Positions 23,438 to 36,039 are shown, numbered from the stretch's first letter. The stretch: DNA of 64,000 nucleotides from Gordionus sp. m RMFG-2023 (GCF_954871325.1 NC_088778.1:930001-994000); one strand, 5' to 3'. The notes: generated from the letters alone by a model not told the origin. Numbers and translations are program-made.

Positions 23438-23533
23438 AGACCGCCTTCATAGTAAACGCGTTATCTTCAAGCGTTGCGCTTCGTTTAAATACCTCAAATT
23501 ACGAAGATAATGCATATACTATGAATACAGCTA
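23438..23533. mobile_element. short MITE-like inverted repeat, copy A
   Basis: A sequence of about 95 bp beginning GACCGCCTTCATAGTAAACG and ending ATGCATATACTATGAATACAG. The ends are imperfect inverted repeats (CATAGT..ACGCGTTATCTT versus its complement). The same element lies at 27378-27480 in the duplicated segment. Confidence 0.5.
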
Positions 23534-23752
23534 CATTTTATGAATATAGTATATGATGTAGTAGTAGCATATCAAGTTCCATGGGAATTCAGAATCACGC
23601 ATTTTGATGAAAAAATTTAAATATTCTATTTGCCTGGAAATGTATCCCAAAAGCAAAGTTCCTATCCTATAAATTAGAGATAATTTTAGCCATCCAATTT
23701 CGGACAGAAGTAATTTCAAATTTACAGTTTGAGATACTCTATGCTATGTGTA

Positions 23753-24171
23753 TTAATGTTAACAATTTACAATGTTATGTTATTAGATTATCGTTAAATT
23801 GTTTATTTTTGTAAATTGTATGATTAATTTCTATTTAACAAGAGATGCTTTATTTTATTTATATAATAGCTAAGTTACTTTAACATTAATATTTTACTTT
23901 TACATTTTTGAGAAAATGAATGTTATTTAACTTCAAAATTGGAAATCGTATCTTTATTTTAATCACATTTGCGACATCATCATATTCTTTGTACTATCTT
24001 AAAATAAAATCACTATCGAATATTCTGGTTATACAAGCTAATGAATTATTTTTCTGGCATCCCCTTCCTTTAAGTCCTGGCGTAATTACCTTCCAAAAAT
24101 TAAAAATACGTATTGGGTCATCACAAATTCGAAAAGGACCAAACTAAAGTCCTAGTGATACACTATATATA
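23753..24171. mobile_element. ~419-bp TA-flanked insertion present in only one of two paralogous segments
   Basis: The duplicated segment at 27650 reads GCTATGTGTACAGGAATACG without interruption. Here the same sequence is split between GCTATGTGTA at 23751 and ACAGGAATACG at 24171. The inserted DNA has no recognisable terminal inverted repeats. It contains a 75-codon frame without family similarity. Confidence 0.55.
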
Positions 24172-24299
24172 CAGGAATACGTTTCATAAACTAGTCAGGT
24201 ATTTTAAAAAATTAGGAAATTCCTCAGTTTTTGAATAGAAACACCACATATCTAGAGCACCGAGATAATCATCGAACAATTCCTATTAAATTTTAATAT

Positions 24300-25070
24300 A
24301 TATATATGTCGTATGTAGATTCGAAATCTTTTCATTTTAAATCCTTTATCGAGGGCTCTTTTAACCGGAAATGTTGTCTAGCATGTTTAGAGTACTTACG
24401 TTGTAAATAGCCAATTTCAGCCATGGACATTTTAGTATTTTTTTTAAAATTTATATGAAAAATAGGAAGTAGTTTCTAAAGTTCATAGCGAAATTGGCTG
24501 AAATTTATAGGGTAAATACTCTACACATGCTAGAACACATTTCCGGTTAAATCGGATTACCCTCGGTTAAGAATTCTAAATGTATTTTTTTTTAAATTTA
24601 TATGAAAAAATAGGAAGTAGTTTCTAAAGTTCATAGCGAAATTGGCTGAAATTTATAGGGTAAATACTCTACACATGCTAGAACACATTTCCGGTTAAAT
24701 CGGATTACCCTCGGTTAAGAATTCTAAATGTATTTTTTTTTAAATTTATATGAAAAAATAGGAAGTAGTTTCTAAAATTCATAGCGAAATTGGCTGAAAT
24801 TTATAGGGTAAATACTCTACACATGCTAGAACACATTTCCGGTTAAATCGGATTACCCTCGGTTAAGAATTCTAAATGTATTTTTTTTTAAATTTATATG
24901 AAAAAATAGGAAGTAGTTTTTAAATTCATAGCGAAATTGGCTGAAATTTATAGGGTAAATACTCACAAATGCTAGAACACATTTCCGGTTAAATCGGATT
25001 ACCCTCGGTTAAGGATTCTAAGTAAAGAAGATTCCGAATCCAACGATATATATATATATATATTAACAAA
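24300..25070. repeat. element with long terminal inverted repeats and internal ~149-bp tandem units
   Basis: The left end (about 24310-24440) is the reverse complement of the right end. CGAGGGCTCTTTTAACCGGA and CTAGCATGTTTAGAGTACTT pair with AAATACTCACAAATGCTAGA and CCGGTTAAATCGGATTACCC at about 24955-25010. Between them a unit of about 149 bp is repeated in tandem about four times. Its landmark GGTTAAG(A/G)ATTCTAA occurs near 24565, 24714, 24862 and 25010, and each unit carries GAAATTGGCTGAAATTTATA. The middle copies are almost identical. The whole is bounded by (AT)n. Confidence 0.85.
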
Positions 25071-26112
<1,042 letters not shown>

Positions 26113-27178
26113 CTACTTGCATTCCTTAGGAGTTTTGCAAGCGTTTGTATCTTTAAGTGGTCTTTCTGCCGAATCGTCAGATGAGCAAGCTATAAAAAAA
26201 AAGGATTAATAAATTTTTTTTGCATGATTATTTACATTGAGGGCGAAATAGAAAAAAAGGAAGGAATAAAATAATATTTAACCTTCGCGATAGGAACGAC
26301 AACTTTTTCTTAAATTTATACAATACACGCGGCATGCCATTGGTCTATTGTTAAAAGCTTTAAAGGGAATAAAAGGGTTAGAGATGAAAAAGAAGAAAGA
26401 TGGAATGATAATTTGAAGGAACGAGAAATTTTAGAAATTTTCTTAAAAAATAAGGCTCTCTCTAAGACTTTTTTTAAAAAAAAGGCTTTACAGGAAGGCT
26501 AGTTCTTAAACTGTTAAAACTTAGAAATTGTGATTTTAATTTCGGAAACTGGCATATTAATGATAATGAACCAAAAAAAATATACATATAACATCTTAAT
26601 ATTATTATTATAGTTAATTTTCTTTTTTTTATATCGAAAAATGCAATTGGCTATAACAAACTTTACATAATTTTAAAAAAAAAGTAACTGTAATATAGTA
26701 ATTATTCTTTTTTTTTCTCACAAGTTATCGGGTAACCGAATTATACTTATCCGAACACCAAATTATCTTATCTTTATTAGCTAACAATTCCTTAAGAATT
26801 ATAAGTATTAGATTAGATGATTTCTAATATTTTTTAGTAATTTTCGTAACTTTTAGAAAAATTTTGATACCTCCATCAAGACAAGGTTATTTTTAAAACA
26901 AAATTTGGGGTCTTTATAGGGCTAAAGAGCAGCAGATGGCCAAATTATACCCAATTATGCTGATAAACTGTCTCTTTTCCCCCCTTAATGTTTCCACACC
27001 AAGTTATGGTTAAGTTATATTTTACTGCATAACGAATTAGTAATTATAAAGATATAAGGGGTTAAGAATATTAGTTTTTTTTACCATTGCACGAATAAGT
27101 TTTACATACTCCAGGTTGAAAATGCGAGATGAATAAGCTAAGTAAAACATCTAGAAAAATTATTCCATTCATCATCAT
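26113..27178 (-). CDS. small secreted 8-cysteine protein, three exons
   Basis: Exons on the minus strand: 27178-27085 (94 nt), 26357-26283 (75 nt) and 26189-26113 (77 nt, ending TAG). All three have consensus splice sites (G|gtaaaa, aaag|C, G|gttaa, tatag|C), both introns are phase 1, and joined they give one open frame of 81 codons. Exon 1 is a signal peptide (IIFLDVLLSLFISHF core) followed by VCKTYSCN. Exon 2 holds MACRVYC, then KSC. Exon 3 starts with a Cys and ends ACKTPKECK. Cysteine spacing is C-x4-C-x9-C-x3-C-x6-C-x6-C-x15-C-x5-C, so four disulfides are possible in a basic mature peptide of about 50 residues. I do not recognise the fold. Growth-factor-like, protease-inhibitor-like, defence or venom-type peptides are all possible. 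Paralogous first exons lie at 23184 and about 29350. Confidence 0.72.
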
Positions 27179-27377
27179 AAAGAAAGATAACAAAAATGTA
27201 AATGTGTATCCAGTATACTATGATGTTTTAGAATACTTTCAAAAACTCACATATTTTAACAAAATAGTATTTTAAAAACTTTCTAGAAATTGCTTATTGT
27301 TCATCTATTTTCATGGGGTTTTTTTTTCAAAATTTCTCAGTCGTTTTCTTCTTCTTCAAATTTTTATACATAGTCTT

Positions 27378-27480
27378 AGGCCGCGTTCATAGTGAACGCG
27401 TTATCTTCTAGCGTTGCTCTATGTTGCGTTAAACAAAGCGGATTTCGAAGTTAATGCGTATATACTATGAATGGCAGCTA
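27378..27480. mobile_element. short MITE-like inverted repeat, copy B
   Basis: Starts GGCCGCGTTCATAGTGAACG and ends GCGTATATACTATGAATGGC. It is the counterpart of 23438-23533, so its insertion predates the segmental duplication. Confidence 0.5.
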
Positions 27481-27719
27481 CGTTTTAGTAGTAATAGCAT
27501 ATGAAGTCTAATGTGAATTCGAAATCAAGCATTTTGATGACAAATTTTAAATATTCTATTTTCCAAGAAATGTCCCACAAAAGCAAAAAAAATAATCTAA
27601 TATAAAATTAAGAATAACTCAAAAGAAGTTGAATCTCGAATATACAGTTTGAGCACTCGATGCTATGTGTACAGGAATACGTTTCAGGAACCAGTAGATT
27701 TTTTGAAAATTAGGAAAAA

Positions 27720-28990
27720 AACGATATCAAACAAATTATTTATATTTCGGCAGATAACAAGGAAAGGTAATGATTTTTTAATAACAAAATCAGTAAAATT
27801 TGGAAAAGTTTTTACTACAAACACAAATAGAGGAAAAATGTTTTTTTTTGATCTATTTTTGTAAGCGATGATGAGTAGATGGGTTATGGATTTGAATTGA
27901 ATAACCCTTCCTTGTAAAATAGGGCAAATATTTAAAAACTAAAATGATAGGGAAGATAACTCATATTATATAAATTAGATTATTAAATAACAATGATATA
28001 GCTTTCAAGCCCAAAATATAATTATAATTAAGTGGTGTTGTTAGACGCTTCTACTTGATCTAACTCACAATATTTCCTCCAGGAAAATATTACCTAAGAC
28101 TTTAAGATTTCGCTAATAAATGCCCAAATCTTTGACATCTACGAGAAAAAAGCTTGAGTTATTGAGTTGTCCGTTTTTAAAAAGAGGTTAAAAACGAGCC
28201 CTTATTTATCAGCTGTTGGTATTGACAAAAACCAATATCAATATCTTATTTTATATCGAATTTGTTATTGGTAAATTATAAACTAAAAAATTGAAAATTT
28301 CTAGAATTTGTCATCTCCTAATTTCTAAACTCCTAATTTCTACATTTAAAAATTACGATGAAAGCAAGCTTTTAAAAATAATTGACAGCAGAATGTGAAT
28401 TATCGTGTCATTGAATTAATATTTACTAGAAAAAAAAATAAATATATATTAAGATGAACGTAGAAATGAAAGACTTAATAATCCTATGAGATCATCGTAG
28501 AATAGTTTTACTTCGGATCATGATTGATTAAATGAACAGTAGTTCCAAGGATAGATGCTCTAAGAATAACTACTTCAAAGAAATTGCTGGCTACCCATTC
28601 TCGAATTAAGCCAATATTTAATTTCATTTGCTAGGATATTTTTAAAAAATAAATCCGAGAATTGTAAGTAAGAATTTTGGGATAGCAGTAGATCTTGTTG
28701 TAAATGAATATAAAATTGATCTGTTTCATTTACAATTAATTTTTGCTGTTAGTATACATTACATACATTAATCTATTTCTCGCCTATGAATTTATACATA
28801 CCCACATTGACAGTTACACAAGTATAAGCCGGAGCTGTAGCAAATCGAAACTAATAGAGAATATAGTTGATAATATTGGAACAGGGCAAATTAAACAAGC
28901 AAAATCTTCAGGCTTGAGTTATATTATTCTGGATAACCTAGTGACTTAGAAGTTTTTAGAAATCGGCTCAAAAAGTGCCCTTTAATAACA
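27720..28990. other. no gene seen; MITE fragments
   Basis: At 28036-28200 a degenerate copy of the GTGTTGTTRAAYGGC MITE begins GTGTTGTTAGACGCTTC and keeps the internal CCGTTTTTAAAAAGAGG motif. A second fragment ends GCCCTTTAATAACAC near 28990. No supportable exon was found. Confidence 0.5.
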
Positions 28991-29189
28991 CTAAATATAA
29001 TACTATTAAACCGATTGAATTTGTTGGTGTATAATATATTCATTTATTAAGTAAATATTTGCTTTAATTTTGTTAACCCATTAAAACGTAAAATTAAAAA
29101 ATAGTAATAATTAATTGCCACAATTAATGGCAAATTATAAATAAATCGAAAGCATTTAATCATTAAATACCACTATCGTTGCAATCTAT

Positions 29190-29420
29190 TTACACTATGC
29201 TTGAGTATATGTTCAGGGAGTATAATAGTATACACATAAGTTTAAAATAAAATATAGTCTCGTATACTTCTGCAGATATACAAAGTTGGCACTCTCCAGA
29301 ATAAAAATATATGATGAACAAACTACCCAAAACATCCAGAAGTAAATGTCTAATTGATATTTCGGGATTGAGGCTTCTTAAATAAATAATATTATATCTT
29401 AAGTTGAAGCAAAATGGCAT
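29190..29420 (-). pseudogene. diverged copy 3 of the 8-Cys secreted-peptide first exon
   Basis: The minus strand encodes LLLDVLGSLFIIYFYSGECQ and then LCISAEVYET, clearly related to the DVLLSLFISHFQPGVCKTYSC of the 27178 gene. A possible ATG lies at 29420, about 27 codons upstream. The donor expected after the second Cys is not conserved (a GAA|gtatac alternative exists in another phase), and no matching exons 2-3 were found downstream. It may be a separate gene using different downstream exons, or decayed. Confidence 0.5.
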
Positions 29421-29800
29421 GGCGAGCAAATGTACCGATCAATATATTTTGATATTTTTTAGCGTTTTGTAATAAAAACTTTAATTAAAGTCAAAATTGA
29501 GGAAAATTAGTATTACATTTAGCCAACGATAATTCTAATATTATTCATATTCAACCATTATTTTATAATATCCTTTTTTAGAGTTCAAGACCAAATTATC
29601 ATAAAATAAAAAATAATAATTTTTTTGTAAAGATTTCTTAGGGCATTTTCTCTCTTAATAAAATGTTAAGTTAAAATTTTTTATAATAAATAAATGGTAA
29701 AATTTATAATTTAATATTATAGTGAAAGGGAGAAGAATAGTTATTAATTTTCACAAATATAATAACTACAAAATATAGGCATACTTTTTTTTCGATTTAA

Positions 29801-30774
29801 ATGGTACAAATTAATTCCATGTTCCTTATGGTAAGTGTATATCCTATTTATATTTGTCTAGTTTAATTAAAACACTTATTAATTTTTTTTTAAAAATAGA
29901 TGTTCCTCGTTTTAACTTTCGTTTTTTCATCTATAACACAATGTCGAGTACCTGAAGGTATGTCTTACATAAATCTATTTTTATCCTAGGTTAGTAATCT
30001 CACATCTCTGGAATACTCCACTAATCTACCCCAACACTGTTTTTTTTTGCTCCTACTTTTCATTTAGCCCTTTTTGATATAACCCTCCAGTAAATTACCT
30101 TTGGACAAAAATTATTTAATCCGGCCTAGGTTAATGGCTAGCTATATTTAAAAAAAAAATATTGACAAGACACAAATATAGAAAATATTATTAAGATATA
30201 GAATTAGTTTACCTCCTTTCATTTTGATGGAAAAAATTAAAATAATCATCAATGTCAGTCAAAAAAAATATCCGCTAATTCTATTCATTAAATAAATTAA
30301 GCACAAAAATATGTGTTAATTTCTTTGTTCCTTTTACGAACAAAATATTCAGGCTTGCCTAATAGTATTCTGGATTTAGCCGTTTTTAAAACCAGGCTTA
30401 AAACGTGCCATTTACAACACTAATCATAAGCCCAAAAATTTATATAATTTATTTTATTTTCTTAGAAGATTTGCAAATTCAATCTAACGATCATAGAGAA
30501 ACAACTATACCTAGTAAAATTAAAAAAATATATTGATATATTTTTTATATACCTAATCCTAATATTGTTCCTCAAAATAATGAATATATTTAATTTTTTA
30601 AAAATGCCATGCCACCAAATCATACGTTTAAAGTAAAAGAAAAATATATATACAATCCTTATGTTGACTATTAATATAACTATAATTACATCTTACTTCA
30701 TTCAAACTCATAAGATTTGGATTTATCAATTTATATTTTCACAAATTTTATCTATAGGCAACTGTCAACTGTAA
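29801..30774 (+). CDS. micro-exon small secreted protein, copy U1
   Basis: Four micro-exons: 29801-29830 (30 nt, ATG..ATG|gtaagt), 29900-29957 (58 nt, atag|ATG..GAAG|gtatgt), 30466-30513 (48 nt, cttag|AAG..CTA|gtaaa) and 30758-30774 (17 nt, ctatag|G..TAA). The phases join cleanly into a 50-residue protein. Residues 1-25 form a signal peptide (MFLVLTFVFSSITQC core). The mature part begins with a CRVPE motif spanning the exon 2/3 boundary, then EDLQIQSNDHRETTIPS. No known family was recognised. Six related copies lie in the window, and U2 at 36415 supports every splice junction. Exon 4 here stops earlier than in U2, so the C-terminus is the least certain part. About 30 bp upstream of the start (ATAGGCATACTTTTTTTCGAT) is also conserved between copies and may be promoter or 5' UTR. 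Confidence 0.65.
30350..30424. mobile_element. MITE fragment, GTGTTGTTRAAYGGC family
   Basis: The right-hand end only: TTTAGCCGTTTTTAAAACCA, then GTGCCATTTACAACAC. It sits inside intron 2 of the micro-exon gene U1 and is absent from U2. Confidence 0.5.
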
Positions 30775-32214
30775 TTTGAGTTCGAAGCTAATAAGTCCAT
30801 TACAAGTGTTAATTTTTTTTCTCTTACTTAAACAATTATATATTTTTTTTTCTAAGTAATAAAAATTGTTTGAATAAAAATAAATAAATGAAAGGTTTGA
30901 ATCAAGTTAGCAGAATTCACGTATTACGAATTAGGACTACCACAATTGGTCTATTTTTAAAACATCTTGGAAGATAGACATCTCAACGAATACGAGGCTT
31001 TAGGATAATAATTTTACCATATAACGGGGATTACCTCGAAAATCTATATGATTTATATTATGATTATATTTTTAAAAAAAATAAAATGTGTGATATTTTG
31101 ATATATTTTTTTCCCTATTCGCTTAACAAATAAAAGAGTATTTTAAATTTTATTACTTTATCAGATAAGAGTAAGTCAAATTCTATATAATATTATTTAC
31201 TACTAATAGATAGCTTTGATACAAAATTTATTAAGACACGTTTAACCTACTCTAAAAATCTTTGACAATTTTACCATTAATTATTTGAGCCATTTGTAAT
31301 TTATATTAAAAAAAAATTTATCAAAAAACGAATATAAATTATATTATTTTTCAAAGGTTCATGGCGAAATTTCAAAATAAAAATTACACATTACACAATG
31401 ATGAAGAAAATGAATGATATATATATATATTATTAAATAAAATTGTTATATCGTGAATCTAATAAGTATAGTTACCTAAAGTTGCTTAGAGATAGGAAGG
31501 GCCTTTGTAGTTGAAACATCCACTATGGAACATATGTTTAGGTAAAATTTCGCAATTTCATAATATTTTTATAGTAAATCTAGAAATAATTTTGCTTTAA
31601 ATTTCTTATTTTCTATCTAATATAGTGCGTGTAAAAATCCAAAAAAAAAATCTATTTATTAACTTAAAAATAATTTTTATTATTTTTTCTGTTTTAAATG
31701 TATTTTACGATTAACTTAAACGAAAATTTATATATGATATATTAAAGATAAAGAAAAGTAGTTACTTCATCATTAAAAATGTAACATTTAAACTTTAAAT
31801 TGATAGTGATACATCATGAAAAGGTAATAGTGGCCTGATTATTGGTCTTATTCAAACCTTGCGCATGGTGCTGCATTACAAATGCATAATTTTTTTAAGG
31901 GCTAGTTATCTGAGAATTCGCCAATATATAAATTGGATTTTAATGAGTTTCGAAATAAGGATCGTTGGGAAGCTATAAGAATGAGTAATCAAATTAGTTG
32001 GATTTTATCAACATTTTAAGAAATGGTATATAATATAATATACGTTCTATTGAATTCGCATATCAAATAATAAATAATTAATTTAGGTTTATGATAAATA
32101 AAATATTCAAAATTATTTAGCCAATTAATTTTAAGAGAAAATTTAACCAAAGTATTATATAAACAACCCCCCCCCCCCAAAGAATAATAAAGTCAGGGCC
32201 ATTCAAATAAAACA
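30775..32214. other. duplicated 3' flank of the U family, otherwise no gene
   Basis: About 30780-31620 is matched in direct orientation near 37140-37680 and in reverse complement at about 61080-61900. Shared landmarks are GAGGCTTTAGGATAATAATT and AATTTCGCAATTTCATAATA. From 31620 to 32214 nothing is recognised apart from a C-run near 32168. Confidence 0.7.
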
Positions 32215-34800
32215 TTTTTTTTCTCTCTTTAGCTTCCACCTTTTCTGATGGTAAGCTCCATCTCTCTCCACTTTATGTTATTCATTAATCTCTTTTGTCT
32301 AATTTATACTTCTTTATATTGGCTCTAACTTTATGGCCCCATTGAAGTTTTGGCCTTCCTCTTTTTCGTTTGCCCATCACTTCCAAACTCTCAACCTTAT
32401 TTCCTATGAAGTGTAAGGCCTTCTCATTTTGTGCCCATACCACCTAAGTCTGTTTACCATTAACTTAATCTTAATGGGCACTACCTTTAAACTACTTAGT
32501 ATTCTTGTACTGCGCACTTTATTCTTTCTTGTTACCCCAGCAATCATCCTCAGCATTCTCATCTCCATAGTTTGTAGACTTCTCTCGTCTGATTCTTTGG
32601 CCATGTTTCCGAACTATATAGAATAGTTGGTTGTACTATGGAATTGTAAATTTTTTAATTTGTGTGGGATTCTTTTGTCAAATAGCACTCCAGATAAAGA
32701 TCTTTACTTTTACCACCCTTGATTAATTTTACTCTTTATCTCTTTTTCTTTTGTGCCGTTTGTTTGTATAGTGGAGCGCACATATATGCAGCTTTCAATT
32801 GCCGATATATGCCATTCATTTATATCAATACTCTCTGTTCCATCTCCTCCTATCACCATATACTCTCTTTTCTCTATTTACTTTTAGTCTGTGCTTTTCT
32901 ATGATATTTATTTAACTCACTAATCTTTCTTACTTTTCATGCTTGGATTCGGCAAATATCACAATATCAGCTGCAAATATCATATCTCACGGAACTGTTT
33001 GAGGTATAGACTGTGCTAACTATTACTGTAATAAAGAGAAGTGGGCTGAAAGATTACCCTTAATGAACTCCTTTGGATATTGTGAAGCCTGCTGAAGTCC
33101 CTGTTGTGCAACGGACTATTGTTGTATGGCCCATATACATTATGTGCTTATTTCTTGTTCTGTTATAGGTTGTACAAGGTTTTGACATGGGGAGTGTTAA
33201 ATGTAGTATGTGGGGATTAAAGTTGAGAAGCTCCTGAAAATATTCTTTCCATTTATTCATTATTTCTTTTTCCTTTATTATCAATTTCCCATCTTTATTT
33301 GATTACTTTCGGAGCTCCGTTTAAATCCCTAGAGTTCTTTTTTTGGCTAATCTGTATATTTTATTTTGCCCTTCTTTGGTATGTAGTTCTTCATACATGT
33401 CATCGTATGCCATAGATTTGGCCCTAGCCACGCTTTTGTAGCTAATCTTTTGGATTTTTTGAAATTTGTCTTGTCATCTGGGTTTTTGGATTTCATATTT
33501 TATATAGGGCTTTTTTCTCCTTTATAGTGGTTTGTACCTCTTCATTCCACCACCATAGTTCTTTGTGTGATTTGTTGCCTCCCCTTGTCAAGACAAGTGT
33601 CAATTTGACAGTGTCTATTAATATGGATGAAAGGTCTGTCCAGATTTTTTCACTGACTTGTGAGGAATCTATTGTTTCGATGTTTGCATTGATTGCAAAG
33701 GCATCTGTCATTGTTTTTAATTTGCCCCATTTGATTCATGGTTCCAGTTTTATCTTGTTTTGAGTGGATTTATTTGAGATGTGTAAATCCATGAATAGTA
33801 GCTTGTGTTGTGCGGCTATGTCTTCTCCTGGGATGACTTTGCAGTCTATTACATCTTTTAATCATCTGCGAGTACACATGTAATCTATCTGGATTTTCCT
33901 TGTACCATTTTCATATGTTATTAAATGACTGTCTTTTTTTCTATAGTAGTGTTGGTTATGAAGGTCAAAGCGCAAATTTCAATACGTGCTCTCCTTCATC
34001 ATTTTTTTCTCCATATCCAAAACCACCATGTTGCCTTTCGTAGCTATCTCTTGCTTTCCCCACATGCGCATTTGAGTCACTACCTATTATGACTAGGCCA
34101 TCCTTAGGGATTTCCATTACAGCTTCATCAAGGATAGCTCTAAAGTCATCTTCCTCTTCTTCCTTGAAACCATTTGAGGAGCATATAAAAAGGATGTGTA
34201 ATATTGATTGACCAATGCAGAGTTTTATCTTCATTAGTCTATCAGAGATCCTGTTGACTTCCACTACTGAGGAGGTTAGATCTTGAGTGAGGATGATGCC
34301 GACACCGTTCCTATTGCTAACTACCATTATAGTACAATTTATACCCATCTCTAATCATTAAAGTCTTTTGACCTTTCCATTTCGTCTCTTGTATGCACGC
34401 TATATCAACTTTTCTCTGGTTCAACATTGATGCCAATTCTCTCATCTTTAAGCGTCCCAATATTTAAACTTGCTAATCTTGTCTTCTTTGCATTGACCTT
34501 TACTTTACTTTTAACAGGATGGGGGTCTACACCCTGCGCGTCGCTTGGAGGGAACGCCCTACCTTTCATATTCATCTTTCCATTTGTTTCCTTCATTTTG
34601 TTTATTGCACAGGTATCCTTAGCATCCGGTTGTCCTAGCACCCCGGGACCGGGGTGTCATCTCTAAGCTCCGAAATTCATCTTTTTACACATCAGTCAAC
34701 GAAGAAAAACTTGAAAGTTTTGATGCTCTTTACCAGGATTGAACCTGCGTCCTTCTTCGTCCTTCTGTTTCCAAGCATACATCTAACCCATCAGGCCTTA
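32215..34800 (-). mobile_element. APE-type non-LTR retrotransposon (RTE-like LINE), degenerate, with tRNA-like 5' head
   Basis: Minus-strand order: a tRNA-like head at about 34800-34735, with an A-box-like TGGGTTAGATG and a B-box-like GGTTCAATCC; a leader; then the endonuclease, beginning ASLNIGTLKDER near 34510 and including LVIIGSDSNAHVG near 34110. A linker follows with ELWWWNEEVQTTIKEKKALY (33560), then IMNKWKEYFQELLN (33260) and, at the C-terminus, EMRMLRMIAGVTRKNKVR and LRWYGHKMRR (32560-32410). These are typical blocks of RTE-like or 'craniofacial development protein 2-like' LINE polyproteins. Frames are broken by stops and deletions, notably through the RT core, so it is inactive. The 3' end is a T-rich TTTCTCTCTTTAGCTTCCAC stretch (plus-strand reading) shared with the short element at 52615. 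Confidence 0.85.
33965..34641 (-). pseudogene. LINE endonuclease (EEP/APE domain), broken
   Basis: Two overlapping open pieces. The upstream one (34641-34405) contains the family start block RLASLNIGTLKDER. The downstream one (34348-33965) holds MVVSNRNGVGIILTQDL, then ILHILFICS, and GLVIIGSDSNAHVGKARD, where DSNAHVG replaces the usual GDFNAxxG of exonuclease-endonuclease-phosphatase domains. The end FGYGEKNDEGEHVLKFA matches the usual GxxNxNGxxLLxFA. A frame break separates the pieces, and the catalytic Asp region is altered. The domain would nick target DNA for target-primed reverse transcription. Confidence 0.8.
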
Positions 34801-35339
34801 AAACATAATTTTTAAATAAAAATTATTACTAATATATATTCATTAAATTGAATACGATCATATTTATGTTTAAATTCATATAATAAATGGTACTCTTAGA
34901 CCCCCTTTCATCGCTGTCTAGGAATTTGTTCAGTCTGAAATACATCTACAGAAAAGAATTAAATCTTTATATCCATTTCCTATTTTGTATATCCCGTTGT
35001 GGGTATTTATCGGGTTTCCATCACATTAATTTTAAATATCATATTAAAGATCTATATAATAAAATTTAAATATTTCTCTATTTTATTCTTGAGATATTAA
35101 TGATGGAAATCACATACGCCATATATGATAATATTTTTATATAATAATTGAAAGTGTTATCATTTTGATATTACATTTTGAAGAAAAATAGCTAACAATC
35201 TCACAAAATTATCAGAGATAATGCTTATTATTATTAAATTAAACGATATGAGATTACCAAAGGGAAAAGATTAAAGAACAAAATAAGAATATATTTTGAG
35301 TTTTAAATATGTATATATATCCTAGTTCAATTTATAATA
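34801..35339. other. AT-rich DNA, no gene seen
   Basis: No supported feature. From about 35220 it begins to match the segment near 59990-60050. Confidence 0.4.
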
Positions 35340-35710
35340 AAGCCAAGTCAAGAGCTAGCTCCATTGGGCAGAGCAGGCCTTACAGTTTTGAGCCATGGGT
35401 AGACTAGAGTCGAAAACATCGATTTTCTCAGGTTTCTAATATAGGATAAACTAAAAAATTATAGGTGAAAATAATTGTAAATTGAATTACATAAAACGTG
35501 TTTTAAAATATCCAATAGAATATAATAACAAGGACAACTCTAGATTATCATCTTTGGATAGGTCATACTATTTTACCTTTACTGTAGTAAATAAATAAAA
35601 CCAAACAATTTGACAAAACCGATTAAATTGTAATTTATGATTATTTATTTGGCCAAAAATTTTATAGTAAATCTATTTTTTATAAAAATATTTAATATAC
35701 GCGATATAAA
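35340..35710. repeat. segmental duplication, copy 1 (partner 37704-38050; weaker partner ~60010-60340)
   Basis: AAGTCAAGAGCTAGCTCCAT, GAGCCATGGGTAGACTAGAG, GAAAACATCGATTTTCTCAG and GGTCATACTATTTTACCTTT are all found again about 2.36 kb to the right, interspersed with small indels. Together with the U1'/U2 copies this defines a tandem duplication unit of about 2.36 kb. Confidence 0.85.
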
Positions 35711-35890
35711 TATGTTTATCAAAAAAAATGTAGACATGTCATGGATGATGAAAATGAAGCGATATTTTAACAATCAAGGACATTGAAAATTATTATAAAG
35801 GAAAAAAATTTTGGAAATATTAGTTAGAAAAATATATTTTATTACATTTGATAAACCTTGCTGGTTTAATTTATTAAAACTTATAAAAAT

Positions 35891-36039
35891 ATGTTGCAAA
35901 TTAATTCTTTATTCCTATGGGTATGTATTTTAATTTTTCAATTACATATTAATAACTTAATACCTTTTAATGGCAAAACCAGATAATTAATTGCCTTAAC
36001 ATTAGTTTGCTCCTCGATAATACAATGCGAACCCTAAAG
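35891..36039 (+). pseudogene. micro-exon secreted protein family, partial copy U1'
   Basis: Exon 1 (35891-35920, ATG..CTATGG|gtatgt, 30 nt) matches the MVQINSMFLM exon of U1/U2. The exon 2 counterpart (35983-36039, accag|..AAAG|gtaggt) is 57 nt instead of 58 and lacks one base near its end, shifting phase. No exon 3 or 4 was found before U2 starts at 36415. Probably a truncated tandem copy, or an alternative 5' end spliced to U2's later exons. Confidence 0.5.

Noticed and set aside
23531-23719. Minus-strand frame upstream of the orphan 8-Cys exon as an additional 5' exon
   Set aside because: The corresponding sequence in the intact gene's segment (about 27540-27640) is not conserved as coding.
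32429-32904. Hydrophobic plus-strand frames resembling membrane proteins
   Set aside because: They are antisense to the LINE C-terminal region, whose minus-strand motifs are clear.
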